The notes: generated by a model from the letters alone, not told the origin. A DNA stretch of 64,000 nucleotides from UA16 sp002292325 (GCA_943788645.1 CALSRC010000004.1:62001-126000); one strand, 5' to 3'. Counted from the first letter of the stretch, positions 17,567-27,425 are shown. Program-made: numbers and translations.

Positions 17567-17574
17567 CAAAAGTA
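17567..17574 (-). promoter_or_regulatory. TAnnTTTG box four bases before the ribBA start
   Basis: TACTTTTG on the minus strand, then TGTC, then ATG at 17562. The whole divergent gap to def is 49 bases, which leaves no room for an FMN riboswitch. Confidence 0.6.
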
Positions 17575-17599
17575 GGGGCTTCAAGGCGATTCTATGCCC

Positions 17600-17607
17600 T
17601 AAATTTG
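17600..17607 (+). promoter_or_regulatory. TAnnTTTG box four bases before the def start
   Basis: TAAATTTG, then TCCT, then ATG at 17612. It faces the ribBA box at 17567-17574. Confidence 0.6.
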
Positions 17608-17611
17608 TCCT

Positions 17612-18187
17612 ATGATATTACCCATTGTTGCGTACGGTGACCCGGTACTGAAAACAGAGGCCAAGGACATCGACCAAGATCACCCTGAACTCGATGTGCT
17701 CATTGCAAATATGTGGGAGACCATGTATGAAGCGGATGGTGTGGGACTTGCTGGTCCTCAAGTGGGGCAATCCATTCGCATCTTTGTATGCGATGGTTCG
17801 CCATTTGGAGAAGGTGAGAAGGGAGATCCGTCCTGCGAAGGCTTCAAGCGTGTAATGATTAATCCCGTGATTTTTGATGAGTCAGAAGAGCGGACGGATA
17901 TGGACGAAGGGTGTCTTTCTATTCCGGGAATTCGGGAGGCGGTTGAGCGACCAGTCAGCATTTCAGTTGAGTACTACAACGCTCAATGGGAATTAATCGA
18001 AGAACGTCTTTCAGGGCTGGCTGCAAGGATTGTGCAACACGAAAATGATCACCTCGATGGAGTCTTGATTACAGACCATGTAAACCCAATGCGCCGGCGA
18101 TTGTTGCACGGAAAATTGCGCGATATCGGTTTGGGCAAAGTGCCCGCTGATTACCGCATGCGCTATCCTTCAGTTAAGCGAAAATGA
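17612..18187 (+). CDS. def: Peptide deformylase
   Basis: A 191-aa metalloenzyme that removes the formyl group from nascent proteins. All three motifs are present: GVGLAGPQVG near residue 43, EGCLSIPG near 98 (Cys metal ligand) and QHENDHLDG near 140 (His-Glu-x-x-His ligands). Length and the GIREAVERP insertion are normal for Bacteroidota. Its TGA overlaps the ATG of the next gene (ATGA at 18184), so the lipoprotein is co-translated. Confidence 0.95.
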   Translation: MILPIVAYGDPVLKTEAKDIDQDHPELDVLIANMWETMYEADGVGLAGPQVGQSIRIFVCDGSPFGEGEKGDPSCEGFKRVMINPVIFDESEERTDMDEGCLSIPGIREAVERPVSISVEYYNAQWELIEERLSGLAARIVQHENDHLDGVLITDHVNPMRRRLLHGKLRDIGLGKVPADYRMRYPSVKRK

Positions 18188-18666
18188 AGTGTCTCTATAT
18201 TTTTGGGGGTGTGATTTTGTTGGGGTTGACCCAATGCGGCCAGGTCGAAGCGGATAATTGTGACCAACAACTCAAAGAGATTGGTGAATTGGAAGGCCAA
18301 TTGTTTGTCGAATCCCAAGAGGTTCAATCGGATGTTCGCTCCAAGTTGATGCAGTCGTATGCTGCTTTTGCAAATGGATGTCACGACCACGATGAAACAC
18401 CTGAAATGCTCTTTCGTCGGGCAGATTTGCTCCGTTCTGCTGGTAAATTTCAGGAGTCGATGACGCAGCTCAGGGACATTCACGATCACTACAAAACCTT
18501 CGATAAACGAGCAGTTTGTGCTTTTCTCGTTGGCTTCATTGCTGAAGTTGAATTGAACGATCGTGCGCAGGCCAAGAAAACCTACGAGCAAGTGGTGGAA
18601 CTTCATCCGGATACGGATGCTGCAGAATGGGCAAGGCAGTCATTGAGTGCAATGAATAACGATTGA
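18184..18666 (+). CDS. TPR-like lipoprotein
   Basis: A 160-aa protein with a lipoprotein signal (VILLGLTQC, Cys near residue 18). Residues 80-155 form tetratricopeptide-like helix pairs (EMLFRRADLLRSAGKFQESM, AKKTYEQVVELHPDTDAAEW). It is coupled to def by a 4-base overlap. TPR lipoproteins of this size often scaffold outer-membrane complexes, but a specific role cannot be assigned. Confidence 0.75.
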   Translation: MKCLYIFGGVILLGLTQCGQVEADNCDQQLKEIGELEGQLFVESQEVQSDVRSKLMQSYAAFANGCHDHDETPEMLFRRADLLRSAGKFQESMTQLRDIHDHYKTFDKRAVCAFLVGFIAEVELNDRAQAKKTYEQVVELHPDTDAAEWARQSLSAMNND

Positions 18667-18756
18667 TCGAGGCTTCCGGGAGGTCAGGAAAATAGCTGGG
18701 TTTCGAGCGTGTATTGTCGATTGTGAGACCTAATTTTACGCCCCAAATTCAACAAC

Positions 18757-19827
18757 ATGAGTCAGAAATTCCGGTCAGGTGTGCTATGGGGTGAGGAAGT
18801 GCGTGAAGTTTTCGAAGATGCACAACGCAACGGCTACGCTTTGCCTGCCGTCAATGTGATTGGCACCAATTCAATCAATGCAGTTCTCGAAACAGCACGT
18901 GATTTGAATTCGCCTGTCATTATTCAATTTTCAAATGGCGGAGCTGTTTTCAATGCTGGAAAGGGATTGAAGATGGATGATCAGGAAAATGCAGTGCTCG
19001 GTTCAATTGCTGGAGCGCATCATGTTCATACGATGGCTGAGGCATATGGAGTTCCAGTGATTTTGCATACGGATCATTGTGCACGGAAGCTCTTGCCTTG
19101 GATTGATGGATTGTTGGATGCAAGTCAGCAGCATTTCGATGCCACAGGACGTCCATTGTTCAGTTCTCACATGATTGATTTGAGCGAGGAGGCACTAGAG
19201 GAAAACATCGCGACATGCAAATCATACTTAGAGCGCATGCATGGAATGGGGATGTTCTTGGAAATTGAATTGGGTGTAACCGGTGGAGAAGAGGATGGAG
19301 TGGACAATACGGACATCGACAGCAGCAAATTGTACACTCAGCCGGAGGAGGTAGCGTATGCGTTTGAGGAGTTAAGGGCAATTAGTGATCAATTCACGGT
19401 AGCTGCAGCTTTTGGAAATGTTCACGGGGTTTATAAGCCAGGAAATGTCTCTTTGACACCCAAGATTTTGGATAATAGTCAAAAATTTATTGAACAGAAG
19501 TTTGAGACCGGGCCCAACCCAGTCGACTTCGTCTTTCACGGAGGCAGCGGGTCAACCAAAGAAGAGATCCGAGAGGCGATTTCGTATGGAGCGATCAAGA
19601 TGAACATTGACACCGACATGCAGTGGGCATTTTTGAGCGGGGTACGCGACTATGTGACCGACAACCTCGACTACCTCAAAACGCAAATTGGCAACCCGGA
19701 GGGAGCGGATGTTCCGAACAAAAAGAAATACGATCCGCGTGTTTGGTTGCGGCAGGGAGAGGCCTATTTCGTGGATCGCCTCAAGCAGGCATTTGAGGAT
19801 TTAAACTGTGTCAATCGGAACGCCTAA
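18757..19827 (+). CDS. fbaA: Class II fructose-bisphosphate aldolase
   Basis: A 356-aa zinc aldolase of glycolysis and gluconeogenesis. Clear matches to the FbaA group: HTDHCARKLLPWIDGLLDA (zinc ligands and active site) near residue 107, FSSHMIDLSEE, LEIELGVTGGEEDGVD, FGNVHGVYKPGN and FHGGSGST. PNKKKYDPRVWLR near the end is also typical. A near-consensus box (TAATTTTA at 18731) lies 18 bases upstream of the start. pgi follows after 11 bases, so the two glycolytic genes form an operon. Confidence 0.97.
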   Translation: MSQKFRSGVLWGEEVREVFEDAQRNGYALPAVNVIGTNSINAVLETARDLNSPVIIQFSNGGAVFNAGKGLKMDDQENAVLGSIAGAHHVHTMAEAYGVPVILHTDHCARKLLPWIDGLLDASQQHFDATGRPLFSSHMIDLSEEALEENIATCKSYLERMHGMGMFLEIELGVTGGEEDGVDNTDIDSSKLYTQPEEVAYAFEELRAISDQFTVAAAFGNVHGVYKPGNVSLTPKILDNSQKFIEQKFETGPNPVDFVFHGGSGSTKEEIREAISYGAIKMNIDTDMQWAFLSGVRDYVTDNLDYLKTQIGNPEGADVPNKKKYDPRVWLRQGEAYFVDRLKQAFEDLNCVNRNA

Positions 19828-19838
19828 ACACGCAGAGT

Positions 19839-21461
19839 ATGCTCAAACCGTTTCATCTCAGGCGCTCTGCAGCGCACACGAAGTTGCAAGGTCTAGCCAA
19901 AGAAGTAGGGCAAATGCACATGCTTCGTCATTTCGAGGAGGATGAAGATCGGTTGAATCACATGCACTTGGAGGTTGGGCCAATTTATATGGATTGGTCG
20001 AAGCATCGGGTGAATGAAGCGGTCATGAAGGCTCTTTTTGAATTAGCTGAAGAAGCAGATTGGCAGGGCGGGATTCGGCAGCTTTTTGGCGGAGATCCAA
20101 TCAATCAGACCGAATCTCGTTCAGTTCTGCATATGGCATTACGAGGTGAAGCTCATGATGCTTTTCACGTTCAAGGAGTTCCGGTCATGCCCAACGTTTT
20201 GGCGACCCGTCAGGCGATGTTGGCGTATGCCGACGGTGTCAGAACAGAGGGGCAGGTAAAGGACGTGGTGAACATAGGCATCGGAGGTTCTGATTTGGGT
20301 CCTTTGATGGTAACCAAAGCGCTGCGTGCCGAAGGAGCGGATGGTCCGCGAGTGCACTTTGTGAGCAACGTGGATGGAGCACATTTGGAGGCTGTTTTGG
20401 GGAAGATTGACCCAGCATCGACTCTGTTCATTGTCGTAAGTAAAACGTTCACTACCCAGGAGACCATGGCCAATGCCGAAGCGGCGAAAGCATGGTTAGC
20501 TGATGCCTTGGGAGTCACGGCCATACCCAATCATTTTGCTGCTGTATCGACCAATGTGCCGGCAGCTGAGGGATTTGGTGTGCCAAGCGCCCATATTTTC
20601 GGTTTTGACGATTGGGTGGGAGGTCGCTATAGCTTGTGGGGGCCTGTTGGCTTGAGTATCGCCTGCTCCGTGGGAAGCGAATCGTTTCAAGCGCTGCTGA
20701 ATGGTGCACGAGAAATGGACCGTCATTTTGCAGGATCACCTGCAAGGCAAAATATGCCGCTCATTAGTGCTTTACTGGGGGTTTGGTACCGCGAATACTT
20801 AGGGTTTCCAACGCATGTCGTGCTCCCATATGCGCAGGACTTAGATCGTTTTCCCGCCTATCTACAGCAAGCGGATATGGAATCGAACGGGAAATATGTG
20901 GGCCGCGATGGTCAACCAGTTGTGCATTCGACAGGTCCCGTTGTTTGGGGCGAAGCAGGTACGAATGGTCAGCATGCTTTTTATCAGTTGTTGCATCAGG
21001 GGACGACGGTTCATCCGGTGGATCTCATTGCTGTCAAAGAGCCCTTGTCTCAGTTTAATTCGCATCATCAAAAGCTGCTAGCAAACGCCATTGCCCAAGC
21101 TGAGGCTTTGATGTGTGGTAAAAGTCGTGCAGAAGTAGAGGAAGAAATGCGCGATTCGGGTGCCTCAGAAGACCATCTAGCGAGTGTGGCTCCGCACCGG
21201 GTATTTGAAGGGAACAGACCGTCTACCTTCATATTGCTAAGCGCGTTGGACGCGCATTCGCTGGGCATGTTAATTGCGTTTTACGAGCACAGGATTTTCA
21301 TGCAGGGGCTTCTTTGGAATGTCTGTAGTTATGACCAGTGGGGAGTCGAGCTGGGGAAGGCTCTGGCAAAGAACATTCTTTCTGAATGGCAAGGGAGCAA
21401 TTCTTCTGCCCATCACGATGCCAGCACCTCGGCATTGATTGAGAAGTTGCGCGGAGCATAA
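19839..21461 (+). CDS. pgi: Glucose-6-phosphate isomerase
   Basis: A 540-aa enzyme that interconverts glucose 6-phosphate and fructose 6-phosphate. Hallmarks include NIGIGGSDLGP near residue 147, VSKTFTTQETM near 205, GGRYSLWGPVGLSIA near 262 (PGI signature 1 region), and GTNGQHAFYQLLHQG near 370 with the catalytic Glu-Gln-His area. It directly follows fbaA, with both genes in central carbon metabolism. The C-terminal residues after 520 are Ser- and Ala-rich. Confidence 0.97.
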   Translation: MLKPFHLRRSAAHTKLQGLAKEVGQMHMLRHFEEDEDRLNHMHLEVGPIYMDWSKHRVNEAVMKALFELAEEADWQGGIRQLFGGDPINQTESRSVLHMALRGEAHDAFHVQGVPVMPNVLATRQAMLAYADGVRTEGQVKDVVNIGIGGSDLGPLMVTKALRAEGADGPRVHFVSNVDGAHLEAVLGKIDPASTLFIVVSKTFTTQETMANAEAAKAWLADALGVTAIPNHFAAVSTNVPAAEGFGVPSAHIFGFDDWVGGRYSLWGPVGLSIACSVGSESFQALLNGAREMDRHFAGSPARQNMPLISALLGVWYREYLGFPTHVVLPYAQDLDRFPAYLQQADMESNGKYVGRDGQPVVHSTGPVVWGEAGTNGQHAFYQLLHQGTTVHPVDLIAVKEPLSQFNSHHQKLLANAIAQAEALMCGKSRAEVEEEMRDSGASEDHLASVAPHRVFEGNRPSTFILLSALDAHSLGMLIAFYEHRIFMQGLLWNVCSYDQWGVELGKALAKNILSEWQGSNSSAHHDASTSALIEKLRGA

Positions 21462-21539
21462 GACAAAGAATAGTTGCGGATCCATGATGTAAATCGTAGA
21501 TTACCGTCACAGAACGTCTTTAACCGATTCATAATTCTT

Positions 21540-24500
21540 ATGCGAAATTTCCTTTTGACCTTTTTGGTTTCGTTGCTGGCTGTGCCAGCTTTTGCCAGTG
21601 TTGTGGGTGTAGAATTCGAAGAGTACGCTACGTCAGAATATGGCACGACGCACCGGGTGTACGTCACATTTGATTCCCCGGATGATGAACTTGTCGCCAT
21701 TTACGGAACAGTTGGCGAGGCTCAAAATGCGCCATTGAGTTTTTTGACAACCACATCGTTTTACAACACCTCTCTTGGTGCGAATTACGCACAAGATATC
21801 AATGTCGCTTTCATCGCGGTTTTCCCTGAAATCGAATTTGATAGTTGGTTTACGATTGGATCGGAGAATTCTTCGGGTTCAGGAGGGGTGAGTTCAGTGG
21901 GTTTAGATTCCTATCTCCAAGATTTTAATAACGGTGACGGCTTCACGGTCAACACGTTCACCGGGGCTTCATGGTTCATCATTCCTGGAAGCTCAGCAGA
22001 TGCAATTGCAGGAGACGATAACAAAGTGCTCGTGGCCCAACTGACCTCCACAGGTGTTGTAAGCGTTGTTCTCAACGTGCAGTACGATGATGTAACAGGG
22101 GAAACCTTTGCGGTGAATGGCCTGACCTCGACTTTTCCCGAAGTAGCTTCAGGTTGCACCGATGCTACGGCATGCAATTATGATACGGAAGCCGTGGCGG
22201 ATGATGGAAGCTGCTATTTTACCCTTGATCCATGTGATGACAGCGATGGGAATACCATCAACGATGCATATGATTCGGACTGTCAATGCACGGGTGAACC
22301 TGTTGTTTTGGGATGCATGAGTTCAAATGCCTGCAATTATTCAGCTGAAGCGAACTCGGACGACGGCACGTGTTTTTTCGTAGGCGATGCTTGTGATGAC
22401 GGAGATTCAACAACAGGTGGAGATGTCGTTGGCGAAGATTGCAATTGCGCAGGGATGGAAATTGTAATGGGATGCACAGACAATTCCGCTTGCAATTATG
22501 AAGAGGCGGCAGAAGCTTCGGATGGTTCATGTGTTTACCCCGGTGATGCTTGCGATGACGGTTTTGGAAATACGGTGAATGATCAATACCAGAGTGATTG
22601 TTCCTGTGAAGGAGAACTGGTTCCAACGGGTCCTGCGGGCTTAGAGGTGGAGGAATTTGCAACGTCAGAATTTGGAACTACTTACCGAGTTTATGCCACT
22701 TTTGATTCGCCTACCAACGAATTAATCGCCGTCTACGGCACAGTTGGAGGAGGAGAAAATGCTCCTTTGAGTATGCTCTCTACGACTGGTTTCTTTAATT
22801 CCACGTTGGGGTCGAATTATGGTGAGTTCATCAATACGGCCTTTTTCACGTCGTTTCCTGAGGTGGAATTCGATAGCTGGTTGACGATTGGAACGGAGAA
22901 CACCGCGGGTTCTGGTGGCGTTGGGTCCGTAGGAATGGAGCCTTACTATGATGGCTTCAACAACGGCAACGGCTTTACCATTGACACCTTCATTGGAGGC
23001 TCATGGTTCGTCATTCCTGGCGGATCGGCAGACGCAACATCCGGCGATGATAACCGGGTATTGGTGGCTCAGCTCACGACGGATGGGGTCATCTCTTTGG
23101 TGATGAATTTTCAATACGATGATGAGCAGGGCAACAGCTACAATACGGAAGGGTTGACAATCACATATCCAGAAGTGGAAACGGGTTGCACGGATTCATC
23201 GGCTTGTAATTATGATCCAACGGCTGAAGCAAACGACGGAAGTTGTGCCTTCCCAGCGGATGCTTGTGATGACGGCGATGCCATGACCATGAATGATACG
23301 TACACAGCTGATTGTTCTTGTGTCGGTGAGCAGATTGTTGAAGGATGCATGGATTCATCGGCATGCAATTACAATCCGCTGGCCAATGTGGAAGACGGAT
23401 CGTGCACTTCGTTGGATGAATGCGGGGTATGCGGAGGCGAAGGCATTGCGGCAGGCACATGTGATTGCGATGGAAACTTGCCTGAAACCTATTACGATTG
23501 CGATGGAACGTGTCTTCAAGATACAGATGAGGATGGAGTGTGCGATCAATTGGAAATCCCAGGCTGCCAAGATGATTCAGCGTGCAATTATGATGAAAAT
23601 GCGACCGATGATAACGACTCATGCGTCTACCCAGATGAATTGTACAATTGCGATGGGTCATGCGTTAATGACCTGAACAGCAATGGCTTATGCGATGAGT
23701 TGGAAGTTTTCGGTTGCACTTCTGAAACAGCGGATAACTATGACCCAGAAGCCATAACGGACAACGGCACATGTGAATGGCTCGATGGGTTGGTTGAATC
23801 CTTGAGCTATGAAGTATACGCCGAAGATGGAATTGATGGCTTAACGACCTACCGCTTGTACGCGAATTTTTCAAGCGATGAGGTGGAGGTAACGGCGATA
23901 TATGGAACAGAGGCGGCGCCGTGGCAACTCATTCCCTCATCGACGTTTTATCAAGACGAATTGGGATCTCCACTTGCCAGTGCCATCAACCCTTCATTCT
24001 TCGTGGTTGTGCCATCGCTCGAATTTGACTCATGGTGCGCGATTGGTGCGGCACCGGGAGAGGAAGATTCATCAAATTCCATCGGTCTTGACGCTTTCTT
24101 CCCAGCATTTGAGGCTGGAAATGCACTGGACGTCAATACGTTCTTGGGAGGTTCACTTTTCCTCATACCAGGTCAATCATCTCAAGCTTTGCCGGTGGAT
24201 GGTAAGGTTTTGTTGGCTCAGGTTACGACAGACGGGGCGGTGGATGCATTGATCAACTTGCAAATCCGGGATGAGAACAATGAGTCGATTGAAATTGAAG
24301 GGTTGTCCTTGACGTTCCCACAAGTCGAAGTGACCGGAACCGGTTGCACCGATCCTGAGGCTTCCAACTATGATCCTGAAGCACTATTGGATGATGGAAC
24401 ATGCGATTATCCTGAGCCAAGTTTTGCCGGATTAAGTTATGAGATGATTGCTGAAAATGAGCCCGAAACGGGTTTGAGGACATTCCGTGTTTATGCAAAT

Positions 24501-25811
24501 TTCACGAATCCCAATGACCAATTGACAGCGGTTTTTGCCCAAGACGGACATCCGCTGGATGTGAGCTCTACATCCGATTTTTATCAAAACGCAATTGGTG
24601 GTGCATTCGCCAGTGAAATCAATCCTTTCGCTGACTTGGTCGATGCCGATGTGATTTATGACAGTTGGTTCACCATTGGCGGTGAAAACAGCAATCTCAA
24701 TCTTTCTACAGTTGGCGTAGATGCGGCTGCCGACGATTTTGAAGACGGAGACGCCTTCAGCATTGACAATGCACTCGGTGGGAGCTGGTTTGTCCTGCCT
24801 GATATGGAGCCTTTAGCCTTTCCGGATGAAAATGGACAAGTCCTGATTGCACAATTGACAACGATGGGTCAAGTTTCATTGAGCTTAAACCTGCAATACC
24901 GGGCGCAAGACGGAAGCAATCCCCAAGCGTTGGACCAGCAACTGGTCTTTCCAGATTTGGCTTTTGGATGCATGGATGAGGCTGCGTGCAATTACGATCC
25001 TGAGGCTGTAGCGGATGATGGCAATTGCCAATATGCTGAGGAAGAATACCTGGATTGCCAAGGCGATTGCAACAACGATGCGGACGGAGATGGTGTTTGC
25101 GATGAAGTGGAAATTCCAGGTTGCACAGATGCGGATGCGGATAACTACGACTCCAATGCAACGGACGATGACGGGTCATGTGAATTTGCGGGCTGCACCA
25201 GTGCTTCAGCGTGCAACTATGATGAGGATGCGACGACCGATGACGGTTCGTGTGTTTTTGCAGAAACGTACTACGACTGCAATGGAGATTGCTTGAATGA
25301 TGCAGACGATGATGGAATATGCGACGAACTGGAGATTCCAGGTTGTACAGATGATGAAGCGCAGAATTATGATTCCACTGCGACGGATGACGACGGTTCA
25401 TGCGAATACCCAGGATGTACGAACCCGAATGCTGAGAACTACGACCCTGAAGCCAACTTCGATGATGGCTCGTGTATCGCAGGTGGTTGCGCGTATGCCA
25501 ACGCCTCGAATTATGATCCATTGGCTTCTTTCGATGACGGTTCGTGTGAATTTGAGGGCTGCACCGATGAGTCTGCGAGCAATTATTGCCCGCTTGCTCT
25601 GACCGATGACGACTCGTGTATCTACGATGCACTGGGTTGCACTTACGCAGAGGCGCCCAACTTTGATCCTGGTGCCAACGTGGACGATGGAAGTTGCGAG
25701 ATGCCGACTGGCGAAAGCGATTGCCCATTTGATGCGGACGGAAACGGATTGATTGGTTCAGGTGATTTGCTTGAATTCTTGGCTGCATACAGCTACCCGT
25801 GTCCTGAGTAA
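21540..25811 (+). CDS. Giant acidic secreted protein: four copies of an unnamed domain plus sixteen Cys-rich repeats
   Basis: A 1423-aa protein with a signal peptide (MRNFLLTFLVSLLAVPAFA). The frame is open from 21474, but the ATG at 21540 starts the signal. Four copies of a ~170-aa domain (YRVYA..F, EFDSW.TIG, WF.IPG, VAQLTT.G) lie at about 21.6-22.1, 22.6-23.2, 23.8-24.3 and 24.4-25.0 kb. Between and after them are sixteen 21-residue GCTD..A.NYD repeats and four YDC.G.C...D.DG.CD.LEIPGC segments like calcium-binding TSP3 motifs. It ends in a 30-residue EF-hand-like tail (DADGNGLIGSGDLLEFL) with no standard T9SS sorting domain. Probably a large calcium-stabilised surface or matrix protein. 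Confidence 0.85.
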   Translation: MRNFLLTFLVSLLAVPAFASVVGVEFEEYATSEYGTTHRVYVTFDSPDDELVAIYGTVGEAQNAPLSFLTTTSFYNTSLGANYAQDINVAFIAVFPEIEFDSWFTIGSENSSGSGGVSSVGLDSYLQDFNNGDGFTVNTFTGASWFIIPGSSADAIAGDDNKVLVAQLTSTGVVSVVLNVQYDDVTGETFAVNGLTSTFPEVASGCTDATACNYDTEAVADDGSCYFTLDPCDDSDGNTINDAYDSDCQCTGEPVVLGCMSSNACNYSAEANSDDGTCFFVGDACDDGDSTTGGDVVGEDCNCAGMEIVMGCTDNSACNYEEAAEASDGSCVYPGDACDDGFGNTVNDQYQSDCSCEGELVPTGPAGLEVEEFATSEFGTTYRVYATFDSPTNELIAVYGTVGGGENAPLSMLSTTGFFNSTLGSNYGEFINTAFFTSFPEVEFDSWLTIGTENTAGSGGVGSVGMEPYYDGFNNGNGFTIDTFIGGSWFVIPGGSADATSGDDNRVLVAQLTTDGVISLVMNFQYDDEQGNSYNTEGLTITYPEVETGCTDSSACNYDPTAEANDGSCAFPADACDDGDAMTMNDTYTADCSCVGEQIVEGCMDSSACNYNPLANVEDGSCTSLDECGVCGGEGIAAGTCDCDGNLPETYYDCDGTCLQDTDEDGVCDQLEIPGCQDDSACNYDENATDDNDSCVYPDELYNCDGSCVNDLNSNGLCDELEVFGCTSETADNYDPEAITDNGTCEWLDGLVESLSYEVYAEDGIDGLTTYRLYANFSSDEVEVTAIYGTEAAPWQLIPSSTFYQDELGSPLASAINPSFFVVVPSLEFDSWCAIGAAPGEEDSSNSIGLDAFFPAFEAGNALDVNTFLGGSLFLIPGQSSQALPVDGKVLLAQVTTDGAVDALINLQIRDENNESIEIEGLSLTFPQVEVTGTGCTDPEASNYDPEALLDDGTCDYPEPSFAGLSYEMIAENEPETGLRTFRVYANFTNPNDQLTAVFAQDGHPLDVSSTSDFYQNAIGGAFASEINPFADLVDADVIYDSWFTIGGENSNLNLSTVGVDAAADDFEDGDAFSIDNALGGSWFVLPDMEPLAFPDENGQVLIAQLTTMGQVSLSLNLQYRAQDGSNPQALDQQLVFPDLAFGCMDEAACNYDPEAVADDGNCQYAEEEYLDCQGDCNNDADGDGVCDEVEIPGCTDADADNYDSNATDDDGSCEFAGCTSASACNYDEDATTDDGSCVFAETYYDCNGDCLNDADDDGICDELEIPGCTDDEAQNYDSTATDDDGSCEYPGCTNPNAENYDPEANFDDGSCIAGGCAYANASNYDPLASFDDGSCEFEGCTDESASNYCPLALTDDDSCIYDALGCTYAEAPNFDPGANVDDGSCEMPTGESDCPFDADGNGLIGSGDLLEFLAAYSYPCPE
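22155..25703 (+). repeat. Sixteen Cys-rich 21-residue repeats in the coding sequence
   Basis: Each unit starts with GC (mostly GCTD or GCMD), has A.NYD in the middle and ends DDGSC or a close variant. Units are partly spaced by the unnamed domains and clustered in tandem at 25.1-25.7 kb. The two Cys residues of a unit are 19 apart, suggesting a disulfide-closed loop; the Asp pattern suggests calcium binding. The repeats diverge at DNA level, so recent expansion is unlikely. Confidence 0.85.
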
Positions 25812-25831
25812 GATTTTAATCAACGAAACTG

Positions 25832-25866
25832 AAAAGCATCGAATCGAAGGGTTCGGTGCTTTTTTT
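25832..25866 (+). terminator. Rho-independent terminator
   Basis: Stem AAAAGCATCGAA pairs with TTCGGTGCTTTT across a TCGAAGGG loop, with one G-T pair, and is followed by a T-run. It ends the giant repeat gene. Confidence 0.8.
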
Positions 25867-25929
25867 GTTCATAACTCCAAAGGTGTTATTTTGACACGAA
25901 CCTGTAATTTCGGTTGAAAATCGAATCCC

Positions 25930-27279
25930 ATGGAGCAAAGCAAAAAACATCTTTCATTTTGGGAAATCTGGAACATGAGTTTCGGCTTTCTTGGGATACA
26001 ATTTGGGTTTGCCTTGCAAGGGGGCAACATGTCCCGCATATTTCAGACGTTAGGAGCGAGTCCTGAAGAGCTACCCGGTCTATGGATTGCAGCACCGCTA
26101 ACGGGGTTGCTGGTGCAACCGATTATTGGGTACTGGAGTGATCGAACGTGGAGTCCGAGGTGGGGCAGAAGGCGTCCTTACTTTCTCATAGGTGCGATTC
26201 TCAGTTCAGCAGCACTCTTCATCATGCCCTACAGTTCAGCCTTGTGGATGGCAGCTGGTTTGTTGTGGATATTGGATGCTTCGATCAACATCAGCATGGA
26301 GCCTTTTCGGGCACTAATAGCGGATAAGTTACCCGAAGATCAACGCAATTTTGGATTCGTAGTGCAAACCCTCATCATTGGCATCGGTACTTGGATCGCG
26401 TCCAATTTGCCGTGGCTGATGACCAAACTCGGAGCGAGCAATGATGCGCCTGCGGGTGAAATTCCTGATTCGGTGTTTTACTCCTTTGCTATTGGCGCAT
26501 TGGTGTTTCTTTTGACAATTGCTGTTACTGTTTTGAAAACAGAGGAGGACCCTCCAGATGACTTGGAAAAATTTGAGAGAGAAAAGGCAGAATCGCGCGG
26601 GTTGATGTCGGATGTGAGGGCAATCATCAGGTCGATCATTGGGATGCCCAAGGTGATGATGCAGCTTGGTGTGGTGCAATTTTTCAGTTGGTTTGCTTTT
26701 TTTACGATGTGGTCTTTCGCTACTCCAGCATTAACCGAACATGTATTCGCTTCACCGAATCCAGCACCGGATATGCCCAATTTCGAAGTGGCCAACGCAG
26801 CCTTCAATGAAGCTGCGAATTCAGTGTCGAGTGCGATGGGGATGTATGGATTGAGTTCCATGGCTTTCGCTTTGATACTGGCATTTTACACCCATCGCTT
26901 CCAAATCAACCGCCGTATCGTGCACGCGACTTCACTGTGCTTAGGGGGGATTGGATTCGCTTGGATGCTGCTGTTGAATCCGGAGAGTGCTTCGAATTTG
27001 AAATGGTGCTTTGCATTGATCGGCATCGCTTGGGGTTCGATTCTATCCATGCCTTATGCCATGCTGTCGAGCTCGGTACCGAAAGATCAAATGGGCATCT
27101 ATATGGGCATCTTCAATATGTTCATTGTAATTCCGCAGATTCTTGCTGCTCTGGGGGGCATCAATGCGTTGAATGATTGGTTTTTCGATGGAGACGTTGC
27201 GTTTACCATGCTCATTGCGGGAACTTCCTGTTTTTGTGCTGCACTCGCCTTACTTGGAGTGGGCAAAAAAGTAGGTTGA
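25930..27279 (+). CDS. SLC45/GPH-type sugar transporter (MFS)
   Basis: A 449-aa membrane protein with about twelve helices. The segments FGIQFG-like FLGIQFGFALQGGN near residue 20, GYWSDRTWSPRWGRRRPY near 70 and EPFRALIADKLPEDQR near 120 are typical of the SLC45 branch (sucrose and maltose proton symporters). A periplasmic or cytoplasmic loop of about 60 residues with many Asn and Pro lies near 270-300. It is followed by a protein with carbohydrate-binding-like modules, which agrees with a role in sugar or glucan use. The substrate is inferred. Confidence 0.85.
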   Translation: MEQSKKHLSFWEIWNMSFGFLGIQFGFALQGGNMSRIFQTLGASPEELPGLWIAAPLTGLLVQPIIGYWSDRTWSPRWGRRRPYFLIGAILSSAALFIMPYSSALWMAAGLLWILDASINISMEPFRALIADKLPEDQRNFGFVVQTLIIGIGTWIASNLPWLMTKLGASNDAPAGEIPDSVFYSFAIGALVFLLTIAVTVLKTEEDPPDDLEKFEREKAESRGLMSDVRAIIRSIIGMPKVMMQLGVVQFFSWFAFFTMWSFATPALTEHVFASPNPAPDMPNFEVANAAFNEAANSVSSAMGMYGLSSMAFALILAFYTHRFQINRRIVHATSLCLGGIGFAWMLLLNPESASNLKWCFALIGIAWGSILSMPYAMLSSSVPKDQMGIYMGIFNMFIVIPQILAALGGINALNDWFFDGDVAFTMLIAGTSCFCAALALLGVGKKVG

Positions 27280-27312
27280 CACTTGTTTTACGGTCACTTG
27301 TTCCGTTATAAT

Positions 27313-27327
27313 GTGTATTCGATACAC
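27313..27327. promoter_or_regulatory. Short perfect palindrome in an intergenic region, candidate operator
   Basis: GTGTAT-TCG-ATACAC lies 98 bases before the start of the carbohydrate-module gene and 33 bases after the transporter stop. The size fits a dimeric repressor site. No regulator gene is adjacent. Confidence 0.3.
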
Positions 27328-27425
27328 GTGAATTTCTATTTTACGGGTTTTCTTCGTATCTTGCTCAACGATTGAAAAGCTCACCTCAATGGTAGGTTAT
27401 TAGCTTTCGTCTTTAAATTAACCAA

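Noticed and set aside
17563..17611. FMN riboswitch before ribBA
   Set aside because: Only 49 bases lie between the divergent ribBA and def starts, and both carry promoter boxes there. The same holds for ribA.
22155..25703. Regular repeats that could suggest a CRISPR array
   Set aside because: The units are in one open reading frame, vary at DNA level, have no constant spacer size and no cas genes nearby. They are protein repeats.
24757..25788. A 343-codon minus-strand frame rich in His and Arg
   Set aside because: It is the mirror of the Cys/Asp-rich repeats on the plus strand; codons for Asp and Gly read as His, Ser and Pro on the other strand. It has no start signal or protein-like domain.
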